From Methanoculleus formosensis (GTDB taxonomy: Archaea > Halobacteriota > Methanomicrobia > Methanomicrobiales > Methanoculleaceae): DNA of 64,000 bases. A model generated the notes under the pieces. That model saw only the letters and a list, made by a program, of their open reading frames with translations, had not been told where the DNA came from and ran no database searches. The position numbers and the translations under genes were made by a program. This document shows, piece by piece, positions 25,262 to 34,206 of the stretch (positions are counted from its first letter, which is position 1; the number at the start of each line of letters is the position of its first letter). Location of the stretch: contig NZ_VHLL01000001.1 in the NCBI RefSeq assembly GCF_025384765.1, positions 62,001-126,000 of the forward strand, read 5' to 3'.

Positions 25262-27400
25262 ATGGAGATAGCCGACCTCCCCCTTCCGCCGGATCTCGCG
25301 GCCGGCTACGCTCGCCGCGGGATCACGGAACTCTACCCGCCGCAGGCCGCCTGCGTCGAAGCGGGTCTTTTTTCGGGAAAGAACCTCCTCGTCGCCATCC
25401 CCACGGCAAGCGGCAAGACCCTGGTCGCCGAGATGGCGATGCACCACCAGGTGGAGAGGGGCGGGAAGTGCCTCTACATCGTCCCCCTGCGGGCGCTCGC
25501 GAGCGAGAAGTTCGAGGAGTTCTCGGGGAAAGGCCTCCGGGTCGGGATCGCCACCGGCGACTTCGATCGAAGGGACGAGTACCTGGGAAGAAACGACATC
25601 ATCGTTGCGACGAGCGAGAAGGTGGACTCGCTCCTGCGGAACCGAACACCGTGGCTCGCGGAGATCACCCTGCTCGTCGTCGATGAGGTCCACCTCATCG
25701 ACGACCCATCGCGGGGAGCGACGCTCGAGATGGTGATCGCAAAACTCCGCCACAAGAACCCCGGGATGCAGATCATCGCCCTCTCGGCGACCATCGGGAA
25801 CCCACGGGATCTCGCCGGGTGGCTCGACGCCGGACTCGTCGAGAGCGAATGGCGGCCGGTCGATCTCCGGGAAGGAGTCTTCCTCGAGGACGGCATCCGG
25901 TTTGCCGACAGCATCCGGGAGGTCGAACGCAAGAGCAAGTACGAGGACCTGGACCTCGTCCTCGATACGGTCGCCGAGGGCGGCCAGTGCCTGGTCTTCG
26001 TCAGCTCGAGGAGGAACGCCGAGGCGTTCGCGAAACGCGCGGCATCCGGTCTGAAAGTCGCAAACCCGGTCCTCGCCGGCTATGCCGAGAAGATACGGTC
26101 GGGCGCCTCGACCGATATGGGGAGGATCCTCGCCGCCTGCGTCGCGCAGGGGGCGGCGTTCCACCACGCCGGTCTCTCGCGGGAGGAGCGGGGAATCGTC
26201 GAGGCGGGGTTCCGTGAGGGGCAGATCAAGGTCATCTCCTCCACCCCGACGCTCGCGGCGGGGTTGAACCTCCCCGCCCGGCGGGTGATCGTCCGCGACT
26301 ACCTCCGGTTCAGCGCCGGGGAGGGGATGCTTCCGATCCCGGTCCGGGAGTACCGGCAGATGGCGGGCCGCGCCGGGCGGCCGCGCCTCGACCCCTATGG
26401 CGAGGCCGTCCTGATCGCGAAGTCCGAGGAGATGGTCGACGAGCTCTTCGATTACTACATCGAGGCGGAGGCAGAAGACGTCCGGAGCCGGTGCGCAGAC
26501 GAGGCGGTCCTCTGTACCCACATCCTCTCGCTCATCGCGACCGGTTTCACCCGCGAGACGGGCGAGGTCCTCAGGTTCATGGACGGAACGTTCTACGCCT
26601 ACCAGGGCGAGAGCCCGCGGGCGCTCTCGCGGGCAATCGACCGGGTGCTCGAGTTCCTGCGGGAAGCGGAGATGATCACCGAGGTGGGGGAGTGGCTCGA
26701 GCCGACGGAGTACGGGTCGCTCGTCTCCCGGCTCTACATCGACCCCCGGAGCGCCGAGGTGATCGTGAAGGCGATGACCGGCAGGAAGGACTACACCGAT
26801 ATCGGTTTCCTGCATCTCCTCTGCACGACGCCGGATATGCCGACGCTCTTTGTGCGCAAGAACGATATGTATGCCCTCGACCGGTTCCTCGCCGATCACC
26901 GGGACGAACTCTGGATGGAGATCCCCTGGGATGCAGGCGAGGAGTTCGACCGGAGCCTCAAGACCGCGCTCCTCCTCGGCGACTGGGCGGATGAGATCGG
27001 GGAGGATGTGATCTGCGAACGCTACAGCGCCGGGCCGGGCGACGTCTACGGGATGGTGGAGAGCGTGGCCTGGCTGGTTCACGCGTCCCGGCACCTCGCC
27101 CGCCTCTTCGCCCCGCACCTCGCGGACCCCATCGAGGAGATGGAACTCCGGACGAAGCACGGTATCAAGAAGGAACTCCTGCCGCTCATCAAACTCCGCG
27201 GCATCGGGCGCGTCCGGGCACGCCGGCTCTTCAACAACGGTATCGATTCGGTCGAGGCGCTCCGGGAGGCGGGACCCGAGAAGGTCGGGAAGATCCTCGG
27301 GCAGGGGATCGCTGCCCAGATCTTCGAGCAGCTCGAGGGAAGACGGGAGGAGATCGCGGAGAGCGGCGAGGAGCAGTCGACCCTCTCCCGGTTCGGGTGA
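25262..27400 (+). CDS. hel308: Hel308-type DNA helicase
   Basis: The 712-residue superfamily 2 helicase has Walker A TASGKT (about 48-53), DEVH (about 144-147), SAT (motif III) and the motif VI segment QMAGRAGR. A winged helix and ratchet domain follow, and the tail carries a helix-hairpin-helix-like [18 protein letters not shown]. Hel308 unwinds lagging strands at stalled forks and takes part in recombinational repair. The stop codon is immediately followed by the ATG of cgi121, so the two are probably co-translated. Confidence 0.93.
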   Translation: MEIADLPLPPDLAAGYARRGITELYPPQAACVEAGLFSGKNLLVAIPTASGKTLVAEMAMHHQVERGGKCLYIVPLRALASEKFEEFSGKGLRVGIATGDFDRRDEYLGRNDIIVATSEKVDSLLRNRTPWLAEITLLVVDEVHLIDDPSRGATLEMVIAKLRHKNPGMQIIALSATIGNPRDLAGWLDAGLVESEWRPVDLREGVFLEDGIRFADSIREVERKSKYEDLDLVLDTVAEGGQCLVFVSSRRNAEAFAKRAASGLKVANPVLAGYAEKIRSGASTDMGRILAACVAQGAAFHHAGLSREERGIVEAGFREGQIKVISSTPTLAAGLNLPARRVIVRDYLRFSAGEGMLPIPVREYRQMAGRAGRPRLDPYGEAVLIAKSEEMVDELFDYYIEAEAEDVRSRCADEAVLCTHILSLIATGFTRETGEVLRFMDGTFYAYQGESPRALSRAIDRVLEFLREAEMITEVGEWLEPTEYGSLVSRLYIDPRSAEVIVKAMTGRKDYTDIGFLHLLCTTPDMPTLFVRKNDMYALDRFLADHRDELWMEIPWDAGEEFDRSLKTALLLGDWADEIGEDVICERYSAGPGDVYGMVESVAWLVHASRHLARLFAPHLADPIEEMELRTKHGIKKELLPLIKLRGIGRVRARRLFNNGIDSVEALREAGPEKVGKILGQGIAAQIFEQLEGRREEIAESGEEQSTLSRFG

Positions 27401-27928
27401 ATGGATATGACGAAAGGTGAGTTACCCTGCGAGATCTACCGGGCGCGCTTCACGGTCGATGACAACGCCGCATTCCTCCGGGAGATCCGAACGATCGCCG
27501 ACGAGCTCGAGACCCACATCATCCTCTTCGACGCCGACCGCCTGGCCGGACGGGATCACGTCGAGGCGGCGATCCGGCACGCCCGGCGGTCCTGGGCAGG
27601 CGGCGATCCGATCGCGAACTCGCTTGAGATGGAGGCGCTCCTCTACGCCGCGGGGACCCGGCAGTGTCAGGTGGCCTCGTCGTTCGGGATTCACCCGGGC
27701 GAAAACCGTTCGTATCTCGTCGTCTGCCCGCCGGTTCCCGGTGTGCGGGACCGTCTTGCCGGTCTCGTCCGGTTCGTCGAAGAGGACTGGGAGGAGATCG
27801 GTCCCGCGAAGCGGGAGCTTCTTGCGGAACTCTTCGCGATCACCCCCGAGGAGGTCGCCGTGGTCGGGGAGGAGCGGTTCGGCGAACTGGTCGTCGAGCG
27901 GGTGGCGCTCCTCGACGTCTACCGCTGA
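27401..27928 (+). CDS. cgi121: KEOPS complex subunit Cgi121
   Basis: The 175-residue product contains HIILFDADRLAGRDHVEAAI, then ANSLEMEALLYAAGTRQCQVAS and FGIHPGENRSYLVV, the hallmarks of Cgi121/TPRKB. In KEOPS this subunit binds the 3' end of tRNA and supports the threonylcarbamoylation of A37. The ATG directly follows the hel308 stop codon. An in-frame ATG two codons later is an alternative start. Confidence 0.9.
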   Translation: MDMTKGELPCEIYRARFTVDDNAAFLREIRTIADELETHIILFDADRLAGRDHVEAAIRHARRSWAGGDPIANSLEMEALLYAAGTRQCQVASSFGIHPGENRSYLVVCPPVPGVRDRLAGLVRFVEEDWEEIGPAKRELLAELFAITPEEVAVVGEERFGELVVERVALLDVYR

Positions 27929-27986
27929 CCCGGCACTTCATTAAAACGGGTAAGGTAAACTTCAAGAGGTCAACTCATCGACTTCC

Positions 27987-28014
27987 CTTCGCGTGCTTCG
28001 CGGCTTCGCGTGAG
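27987..28014. repeat. CGCGAAG-type intergenic repeat, copy B (single arm)
   Basis: Three CTTCGCG units in a row between cgi121 and the convergent moaB gene. Only one arm is present, unlike copies A and D. Confidence 0.65.
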
Positions 28015-28044
28015 GTGGCTATGCTTCCCCGGTGAAACGGCGCA

Positions 28045-28542
28045 CTACCGCTGACCGGCCGAAGCGTGGGTCAGGATGTGCCGGATCTCGGGGATGATGA
28101 TCTCGTTCGCGGCGAGGGTGACCGCCTTCGTCGAGCCCGGGATGCAGAAGACTGCCCGGCCGCCGACGACCCCGGCGATCGCCCGCGAGAGGATCGCGGC
28201 CGCCCCGATCTCATCGTAACTTTTGAGGCGGAAGAGTTCCCCGAACCCGTCGATCGTCTTCTCAAGGAGCGGCGCGACGGCTTCGATCGTCACGTCGTCC
28301 GGCGTGAGCCCGGTGCCCCCGGTGACGATGACACAGCTCGCACGTGTAAGTGCCGCGTGGACTTCGGAGCGGATCCGCTCCCGGTCGTCGGGAACGATCG
28401 CATAGTGGGTCACCTCGATATCTGCGGCCGCTAGGAGGTCGATGAGCGTCTTCCCGCTTATGTCGGTCTCGGGCTTCCGGGTCGATGAGACGGTGATGAC
28501 GGCACCGGTCACGGTGAGCGGTTTACGATGGTTGCTGTCCAT
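28045..28542 (-). CDS. moaB: MoaB/MogA-family molybdopterin biosynthesis protein
   Basis: The 165-residue protein has ITVSSTRKPETDISGKTLIDLL, the molybdopterin-binding VIVTGGTGLTPDD and FCIPGSTKAVTLAANEIIIPE. It adenylylates molybdopterin before metal insertion in the MogA/MoaB reaction. Tungsten or molybdenum formylmethanofuran and formate dehydrogenases of methanogens need this cofactor. Its start lies close to the replication origin, about 70 bases from the first origin recognition box. Confidence 0.9.
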   Translation of the reverse strand: MDSNHRKPLTVTGAVITVSSTRKPETDISGKTLIDLLAAADIEVTHYAIVPDDRERIRSEVHAALTRASCVIVTGGTGLTPDDVTIEAVAPLLEKTIDGFGELFRLKSYDEIGAAAILSRAIAGVVGGRAVFCIPGSTKAVTLAANEIIIPEIRHILTHASAGQR

Positions 28543-28614
28543 AGGATCTTCCAGTAACCCTGTACCGTGTATATTACTTCATTCTATCCCCTCTGCGGAG
28601 GCGATCGATCCCCG

Positions 28615-28634
28615 ACCCCTTTGTTTCGTGTGGA
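28615..28634 (-). promoter_or_regulatory. Origin recognition box (ORB) 1
   Basis: The minus strand reads TCCACACGAAACAAAGGGGT, identical to ORB 2 on the opposite strand 796 bases away. It fits the archaeal ORB pattern of a TCCAnnnGAAAC dyad followed by a G-string. Confidence 0.8.
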
Positions 28635-28865
28635 GAAATGGAGGGCACTGCGAGGCAGGGGCAGGGAAGGGCGGAGAAGTGAGAAACACGAATACAGGAT
28701 TTATGATGAGGAAACACGGTGATAAGGAAAAATTGACGAGATCACTCTCTCGGAGCCGGTTGGACGGGATGAGTTGGGATGGGCATGAACAGGAGAAAAC
28801 CAGGTGGACCGGGCCGGGATAGCACGAGATGGGAGGAGGGGGAGAGAACGGAGAGGAGAAGGAAG

Positions 28866-29028
28866 GAGATAGAACAGGATAGCAGTAGAACGATTGAGAT
28901 GGAGTGAGACAGGGCAGGAATTGATGGGATCTGAGAAGGAACGAGATAGAACAGGGCAGCAGAACGATCGAGATAGAGTGAGACAGGACAGGGATTGAAG
29001 AGATCTGGAAAGAGATAAGATAGAACGG
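28866..29028 (+). repeat. Imperfect tandem repeat, period about 77 bases
   Basis: A purine-rich unit beginning GAGATAGAACAGG at 28866 recurs at 28943 with few changes over about 70 bases. A partial third copy (AGATAGAACGG) starts near 29017. It sits inside the predicted origin. Confidence 0.7.
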
Positions 29029-29381
29029 AGGCTGGAGAGATTCTTTAACTTCTCGTGCTCCCTGATCTCCAGATACTTATACCCTGTATCTTCCTGCGCT
29101 CTTTTGCTTCCTGATACTCATTTCCGTATGATCTTTCTCTGCTGCTTATTTCCTTCTCAGGCTTCTCATTTCAGGCTATTCCTGTTAAAGAACCCTGATA
29201 TCACTTGGTTTCTTGTTCCTCCTGGTTTTATCGTTTTATTTTCCTCTTCGTTCCTTTTACCACCTCTGTATTCTGTTTTATCCTTGATTTTTCCGTTTTA
29301 TTTTCCTTGTTATTATTCGGTAAACTTTTATATCTTTAATTTCAGAGGTACACATGACCATTGTCATCAGTTTTTGAAGAA

Positions 29382-29400
29382 CGATACACCAGGTGTATCG
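29382..29400. repeat. Perfect hairpin in the cdc6 upstream region
   Basis: CGATACACC and GGTGTATCG flank a single A. The site lies ten bases before ORB 2 and upstream of cdc6, where a dimeric regulator or an initiator could bind. Confidence 0.55.
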
Positions 29401-29410
29401 TCATCAGGGT

Positions 29411-29430
29411 TCCACACGAAACAAAGGGGT
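29411..29430 (+). promoter_or_regulatory. Origin recognition box (ORB) 2
   Basis: TCCACACGAAACAAAGGGGT is identical to ORB 1 in inverse orientation. The G-rich ends of the two point outward from the intervening AT-rich DNA. Confidence 0.8.
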
Positions 29431-29504
29431 CCCGGTGATCCCATCCAACGTTCCCTCGATCTGACCGGTTCATCGAGATCTCCCTATCATCGAACCTCCA
29501 GAGT

Positions 29505-29524
29505 TCCACTGGAAACGAAGGGGT
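29505..29524 (+). promoter_or_regulatory. Origin recognition box (ORB) 3
   Basis: TCCACTGGAAACGAAGGGGT lies 94 bases after ORB 2 in the same orientation and about 78 bases before the cdc6 start codon. It is the closest of the set to the general ORB consensus. Confidence 0.8.
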
Positions 29525-29601
29525 TATCAGTCCCTACAGCGATCATATTAAGAGACCTCGATGCGAAATTTTCGTGTCCTGCTAACCTTCCCGGTGACAT
29601 C

Positions 29602-30885
29602 ATGTCGGACGATAAAACCAATCCAATGGGACTATTCAAGAAATACCTTACCAATAGGCGTATATTCAAGAACAGGGAAGTGCTGCGCCACAGCTATCGT
29701 CCTCAGATTCTTCCTCACCGGAAACCGCAGATCGACGAGCTCGCTTCCATCCTTGCGCCCGCCCTCACGAACGAGACTCCGTCAAACATCCTCATCTACG
29801 GCAAGACCGGGACCGGGAAGACGGCCTCGGCACGGTATGTGGGAACGGAGCTTGAGAACGCGAGTGTCCTCGCCGGGACAAAGTGCCGAATCGTCCACCT
29901 CAACTGCGAGGTGATCGATACTCAGTACCGGGTTCTCGCCCAGATCGCGAACGGTCTCGACGACGCCGACGACCACCCGAGCGACAGCCCCCGGACAGTC
30001 ATCCCGATGACCGGGTGGCCGACCGACCAGGTCTACATGGAGCTCAAGAACCAGCTCGAGAGCAGCGGCGGGGTGATGGTCATCATCCTCGACGAGATCG
30101 ACAAACTCGTCAAGAAGAGCGGCGATGACACCCTCTACAACCTCACCCGGATCAACTCCGACCTCAAGTTCGCGAAAGTGAGCATCATCGGGATCTCGAA
30201 CGACCTCCGGTTCACTGACTTCCTTGACCCCCGGGTCCTCTCCTCGCTCTCTGAAGAGGAGATCGTCTTCCCCCCCTATAACGCCCCGCAACTCTGCGAT
30301 ATCCTCCAGCAGAGGGCCGAGATGGCGTTTGTCGAGGGGGCGCTCGCCGAGGCGGTCATCCCGCTCTGTGCGGCGCTTGCGGCACAGGAGCACGGCGATG
30401 CCCGACGAGCGCTCGATCTCCTCCGGGTCTCAGGCGAGCTTGCAGACCGCGAGAACGCCGCGGGCGTGACCGAAAAGCACGTCAGAATGGCTCAGGAGAA
30501 GATCGAGACCGACAGCATGGTGGAGTGCATCTCTACCCTCCCGACCCAGAGCAAGGCGGTCCTCTACGCGATGCTGATCCTGGAGCAGATGGGCAAACGG
30601 ATCTTCACGAGCGGCGAGGTCACGGTGGTCTATCGGGAGATCGCCCGGATCATCGACCTCGACGTCCTGACACACCGCCGGATAACGGACCTCATCTCCG
30701 AACTCAACATGCTCGGCGTCATCAACACCCGGGTCGTCTCGCGGGGCCGCTACGGCCGGACGAAGGAGATGTGGTTCGATGCAACGACCAGCAAGATCGA
30801 GGAGGTCGTCACGCGCGACCCGAGGCTCGACGATCAGAGACTCAAGAACCTCGACACCAATCGCTTAAAAGCAATGTTCAGGTGA
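29602..30885 (+). CDS. cdc6: Orc1/Cdc6-type replication initiator
   Basis: The 427-residue AAA+ protein begins at the ATG at 29602, with GGTGA a few bases upstream. It has Walker A (YGKTGTGKTA), Walker B (IILDEIDKL), sensor 1 (IIGISND) and a sensor-2 region (GDARRALDLLRVSGELA), then a C-terminal winged helix (residues about 315-427) for binding ORB DNA. It recognises the origin and loads MCM. The open frame continues upstream as far as 29104, but that part covers the boxes and has non-protein composition. The adjacent ORBs suggest self-regulation as well as origin function. Confidence 0.94.
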   Translation: MSDDKTNPMGLFKKYLTNRRIFKNREVLRHSYRPQILPHRKPQIDELASILAPALTNETPSNILIYGKTGTGKTASARYVGTELENASVLAGTKCRIVHLNCEVIDTQYRVLAQIANGLDDADDHPSDSPRTVIPMTGWPTDQVYMELKNQLESSGGVMVIILDEIDKLVKKSGDDTLYNLTRINSDLKFAKVSIIGISNDLRFTDFLDPRVLSSLSEEEIVFPPYNAPQLCDILQQRAEMAFVEGALAEAVIPLCAALAAQEHGDARRALDLLRVSGELADRENAAGVTEKHVRMAQEKIETDSMVECISTLPTQSKAVLYAMLILEQMGKRIFTSGEVTVVYREIARIIDLDVLTHRRITDLISELNMLGVINTRVVSRGRYGRTKEMWFDATTSKIEEVVTRDPRLDDQRLKNLDTNRLKAMFR

Positions 30886-30889
30886 AACT

Positions 30890-31381
30890 ATGGACGAGAA
30901 GGACCGCATCCTCCTCCACCTCCTGGAGGAGAATTGCCGCACCCCGGAAGAAGAGCTCGCGGTGCTGGCCGAGATGAGTGAACAGGATGTACACGACCGG
31001 ATCGGCCGGCTGGAGAAGGCCGGCGTCGTCCGCCGTTACGGGGCGGTCGTTGATTGGGAGCGGGCCGGCGACGGCAACGTCGCTGCGGTGATCGAGCTGA
31101 AGGTCTCGCCCGAGCGGGACTTCGGCTACGACCGGATAGCAGAGCGGATCACCCGGTTTCCCCAGGTCCGGTCGCTCCGGTTGATGACCGGGGCCTACGA
31201 TCTCCAGCTCCTGGTCACCGGACCGAGCATGCACGAGATCGCCCGGTTCGTCGCCGAGCAGATCGCCCCGATGGACCGGATCCGTGAGACGGCGACGCAT
31301 ATCATCATGAAGACCTACAAGGAGAACGGCACCACCTTCGCCGAACGCGAAGAGGTTGAGCGTCTCCCCTACTCGTTCTGA
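30890..31381 (+). CDS. Lrp/AsnC-family transcription regulator
   Basis: The 163-residue protein has an N-terminal helix-turn-helix (residues about 1-45, DVHDRIGRLEKAGVVRRYGAV). A C-terminal RAM ligand-binding domain follows (VAAVIELKVSP, QVRSLRLMTGAYDLQLLV). Lrp-type regulators sense amino acids as oligomers. The gene starts five bases after cdc6, and the aminotransferase gene follows within 11 bases, so it may control amino-acid metabolism through that neighbour. Confidence 0.9.
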   Translation: MDEKDRILLHLLEENCRTPEEELAVLAEMSEQDVHDRIGRLEKAGVVRRYGAVVDWERAGDGNVAAVIELKVSPERDFGYDRIAERITRFPQVRSLRLMTGAYDLQLLVTGPSMHEIARFVAEQIAPMDRIRETATHIIMKTYKENGTTFAEREEVERLPYSF

Positions 31382-31391
31382 GGTGAGGCGC

Positions 31392-32552
31392 TTGAGAGAT
31401 TTCATCTCGGCCCGGGCCCGTGCGATACCCCCTTCGGGTATCCGGAAGTTCTTCGACATCGCCCAGACGATGGAAGACGTCATATCCCTGGGCGTCGGCG
31501 AACCGGACTTCGTGACCCCCTGGTGCGTCTGCGAGGCGTCCATCTACTCGATCGAGCAGGGATCGACCGCCTACACATCGAACAAGGGGACGCCCCAGCT
31601 CCGGGACGCCATCAGCCGCTACCTCGATACCCGCTTTGCCACGCACTACGATCCCGAAGCGGAGATGATCGTCACCTGCGGCGTCTCTGAGGCGGCCGAT
31701 ATCGCCATCCGGGCGGTCACCGATCCCGGCGACGAGATCCTGGTCGCGGAGCCCTGCTACGTCTCCTACTCCCCCTGCGTCTCCCTTGCCGGAGGAACCC
31801 CGGTGCCCGTCCTCTGCCGGGCAAAGGACGAGTTCCGGCTGACACCCGACGCGCTCGCGGAGTCGATCACCCCTAAGACGAAGGCCCTGATCGCAAACTT
31901 CCCGAACAACCCCACCGGCGGGGTGATGGAGGAGAGGGACTGGCGCGGCATCGCCGATCTCCTGGTCGACCATGACCTCCTCCTCATCAGCGACGAGGTC
32001 TACGCCGAGCTCACCTACGACGGCGGCCACTTCTCGCCGGCACGACTCCCGGAGCTCCGGGACCGGACGATCACCCTGAACGGGTTCTCGAAGGCCTTTG
32101 CGATGACCGGGTGGCGGATCGGATACCTCTGCGCCCCGCCCGGGATCACCGCGGCGGCGTTGAAGATTCACCAGTACGTCGCGCTCTGCGCCCCTGTCAT
32201 GGGGCAGGTCGCGGCGTATGAAGCACTCCGGAACGGAGGGGCCGAGAAGGACGCGATGGTCCGGGAGTACCGTCTCCGGCGCAACCTCTTCGTCGACGGG
32301 CTGAACAAACTTGGTCTTGCCTGCCACCTTCCGAAGGGCGCGTTCTACGCCTTCCCGTCGGTGGAGTCCACCGGCCTGACCGATGTCGAGTTCGCGGAGG
32401 GGCTTTTACGCGAGCAGCACGTCGCGGTCGTCCCCGGGAGCGCTCTCGGCCCCTCCGGCGCCGGGCACGTCCGGTGCGCCTACGCCGTCTCGCGGGACGA
32501 TCTCAAGGAGGCCCTCTCCCGTATGGGAGCCTTTCTGGAATCGTTAAAATAA
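31392..32552 (+). CDS. Class I/II PLP-dependent aminotransferase
   Basis: The 386-residue enzyme resembles the AspC/AlaT branch: ISLGVGEPDFVTP, YTSNKGTPQLRDAI, ANFPNNPTGGVM, ISDEVYAELTY and the pyridoxal-phosphate lysine in LNGFSKAFAMTGWRIGY. The amino donor is not readable. The TTG at 31392 is chosen because GGTGAGG lies just before it, and an upstream GTG at 31383 or ATG at 31356 would overlap the lrp gene. Pairing of an Lrp regulator with an aminotransferase is common in archaea. Confidence 0.85.
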   Translation: MRDFISARARAIPPSGIRKFFDIAQTMEDVISLGVGEPDFVTPWCVCEASIYSIEQGSTAYTSNKGTPQLRDAISRYLDTRFATHYDPEAEMIVTCGVSEAADIAIRAVTDPGDEILVAEPCYVSYSPCVSLAGGTPVPVLCRAKDEFRLTPDALAESITPKTKALIANFPNNPTGGVMEERDWRGIADLLVDHDLLLISDEVYAELTYDGGHFSPARLPELRDRTITLNGFSKAFAMTGWRIGYLCAPPGITAAALKIHQYVALCAPVMGQVAAYEALRNGGAEKDAMVREYRLRRNLFVDGLNKLGLACHLPKGAFYAFPSVESTGLTDVEFAEGLLREQHVAVVPGSALGPSGAGHVRCAYAVSRDDLKEALSRMGAFLESLK

Positions 32553-32659
32553 AAATGCCTCCATAAATATCTTCAAATGAAAATCGCAACTCTTTTATGA
32601 GAGATCCGGGAACAGGCAACCGGCATTCTGATGTCCGACAGAGGAATGACGGATAGAGA

Positions 32660-32679
32660 ACCCCTTTATTTCCACTGGA
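32660..32679 (-). promoter_or_regulatory. Origin recognition box (ORB) 4
   Basis: The minus strand reads TCCAGTGGAAATAAAGGGGT, matching the dyad plus G-string pattern of ORB 1-3. It is inverted relative to ORB 5. Confidence 0.7.
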
Positions 32680-32824
32680 GATGTGGATTTATTCGGGGAT
32701 TTTGGCAGGTCGGGATCGCGCTATGCTTGTATCGGCCATACGTGCTCTATACTCGAAACTCCGGGCATATCTTTGGGCGCAGAGCCGCACCCCGGTGAAA
32801 TGATCTGTGTACATATCGGCATCC

Positions 32825-32885
32825 CGGCCGGAGGAAAAACTCGACGTCTCCGGCCGGAGGAAAAACTCGACGTCTCCGGCCGGAG
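32825..32885 (+). repeat. 26-base tandem repeat, 2.3 copies
   Basis: Two identical 26-base units at 32825-32850 and 32851-32876 begin CGGCCGGAGGAAAAACTCGA. They are followed by nine bases of a third. They lie between ORB 4 and ORB 5. Confidence 0.9.
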
Positions 32886-32904
32886 ATGCTCTCGGGGCGA
32901 AAAT

Positions 32905-32924
32905 TCCACTGGAAATGAAGGGGT
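32905..32924 (+). promoter_or_regulatory. Origin recognition box (ORB) 5
   Basis: TCCACTGGAAATGAAGGGGT differs from ORB 3 by one base. With ORB 4 it forms an outward-facing inverted pair 245 bases apart. Confidence 0.75.
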
Positions 32925-33195
32925 CAAGAACCCAGCGGTGATCGTCTCCGGGGCGATCGGCACAACCCGGGGTTGCCGTACGATGACTGTTGCCGCGGGA
33001 TATGCGGGATATGCGCAAATATCGGGGTGCGGCGCCCCGTGCCTGCCCCGCATCCCCTCTCCGGGGCGCGGAACGGTGGAGCGGTGGATGCGGGGGCTAC
33101 TGAAACCCGGTCGCCTTTAAACGGGACGGTCATTTTCCCGGTACCGCATTGTAACGTTTATCAGCATGTATCGCTCCATCCTACTTGATAGAACA

Positions 33196-34206
33196 ATGAG
33201 TTGTACTATTATCGTCGGCGGGTTCTTTGGTGACGAGGGGAAAGGAAAGATCGTAGCCCACATCGCTCACCAGGACAGACCATCCATCATCTCCCGGGGC
33301 GGGGTCGGCCCGAACGCAGGACATACCGTCCGTATCGGGGAGAAGGAGTACGGAGTCCGGATGGTTCCCTCAGGGTTCGTCTACCCGGAAGCGAGCCTCA
33401 TGATCGGGAGCGGCGTACTCGTCGATCCTCGTGTCTTCCTGCAGGAGGTCGAACAGGTCGGCGTCCGGGACAGGATCTTCGTTGACGGCCGGTGCGGCGT
33501 CATCGAGGAGGATCACATCGCGCGGGACAAGGGGAGCGACCATCTCAGCAAGAAGATCGGGAGCACCGGCACCGGATGCGGCCCGGCAAACTCCGACCGG
33601 GTCCTCCGGACGTCCCGGCAGGCGAAAGATGTCCCGGAACTCGCGGATTTCATCACCGACGTGGCCGAGGACGTCAACTGCGCTCTCGACGACAACGAGG
33701 TCGTCCTCCTCGAGGGGACCCAGGGCTTCGGGATCTCGCTCTACTTCGGGACCTACCCGTTCGTGACGAGCAAGGATACCTCCGCCTCGCAGATCGCCGC
33801 AGACAACGGCGTCGGCCCGACCCGGATCGACGACGTCATCGTCGTCTTCAAGGCCTATCCGACCCGGGTCGGCGAAGGGCCCTTCTCCACCGAGATGACG
33901 ATGGAGCGGTCGCATGAGCTCGGGATCGAAGAGTTCGGCACTGTCACCCATCGCCAGCGCCGCATCGGCACCTGGGATGGGAAGATGGCGCGCTACTCGG
34001 CGATGATCAACGGGTGCACCCAGGCGGCGATCACCGGCATCGACCGGGTCGACCCGGCCTGTTTCGGCGCGACGGAGTACGGGCAGCTGACGAAGACGGC
34101 ACGGGACTTCATCGCACAGGCCGAAAGGGACATCGGCAAACCCGTCACCCTGATCTCGACGGGCCCCGAGATGTCCCAGATCATCGATCTCCGGAGCGAA
34201 CTATGA
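33196..34206 (+). CDS. purA: Adenylosuccinate synthetase, archaeal short form
   Basis: The 336-residue enzyme joins aspartate to IMP with GTP, the first step from IMP to AMP. The GTP/IMP motifs GFFGDEGKGKI, GPNAGHT, GTGCGPA and EGTQGFGISLYFGTYPFVTS are present. The length is about 100 residues less than bacterial PurA and typical of archaea. The ATG at 33196 is preferred to 33166 from the TATA position and the family N-terminus. Its stop codon overlaps the ATG of the Trm112-like gene. Confidence 0.94.
   Translation: MSCTIIVGGFFGDEGKGKIVAHIAHQDRPSIISRGGVGPNAGHTVRIGEKEYGVRMVPSGFVYPEASLMIGSGVLVDPRVFLQEVEQVGVRDRIFVDGRCGVIEEDHIARDKGSDHLSKKIGSTGTGCGPANSDRVLRTSRQAKDVPELADFITDVAEDVNCALDDNEVVLLEGTQGFGISLYFGTYPFVTSKDTSASQIAADNGVGPTRIDDVIVVFKAYPTRVGEGPFSTEMTMERSHELGIEEFGTVTHRQRRIGTWDGKMARYSAMINGCTQAAITGIDRVDPACFGATEYGQLTKTARDFIAQAERDIGKPVTLISTGPEMSQIIDLRSEL

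Larger units (their letters stand above)
28611..29535. other. Predicted replication origin region (oriC)
   Basis: The region lies directly upstream of cdc6/orc1. It holds an inverted pair of identical 20-base origin recognition boxes (28615-28634 minus, 29411-29430 plus) and a third box at 29505-29524. Between them lies DNA with an unusual strand bias: purine-rich at about 28840-29040, then pyrimidine- and AT-rich at 29041-29350, a plausible unwinding element. A perfect hairpin at 29382-29400 and a tandem 77-base-period repeat are also present. No credible gene occupies it. Confidence 0.8.
32553..33195. other. Intergenic region with a second ORB pair
   Basis: The 643 bases upstream of purA contain no convincing ORF. 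They hold two inverted ORB-like boxes (32660 and 32905), a 26-base tandem repeat between them and the purA promoter at the right end (TATA-like CGTTTATC near 33155). Confidence 0.6.

Noticed and set aside
25043-27160. 705-codon antisense frame opposite hel308
   Set aside because: It is a shadow of high third-position GC. Its translation is rich in Arg, Asp and Pro without a fold, and the opposite strand holds all helicase motifs.
29104-29601. N-terminal extension of Cdc6 by 166 codons
   Set aside because: It would translate the origin boxes and an AT-rich unwinding region. The product is unlike Cdc6, and a GGTGA site precedes the ATG at 29602.
32683-33120. 145-codon ORF between ORB 4 and purA
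   Set aside because: It runs through the 26-base tandem repeat and ORB 5. Composition is not protein-like and there is no ribosome-binding site.
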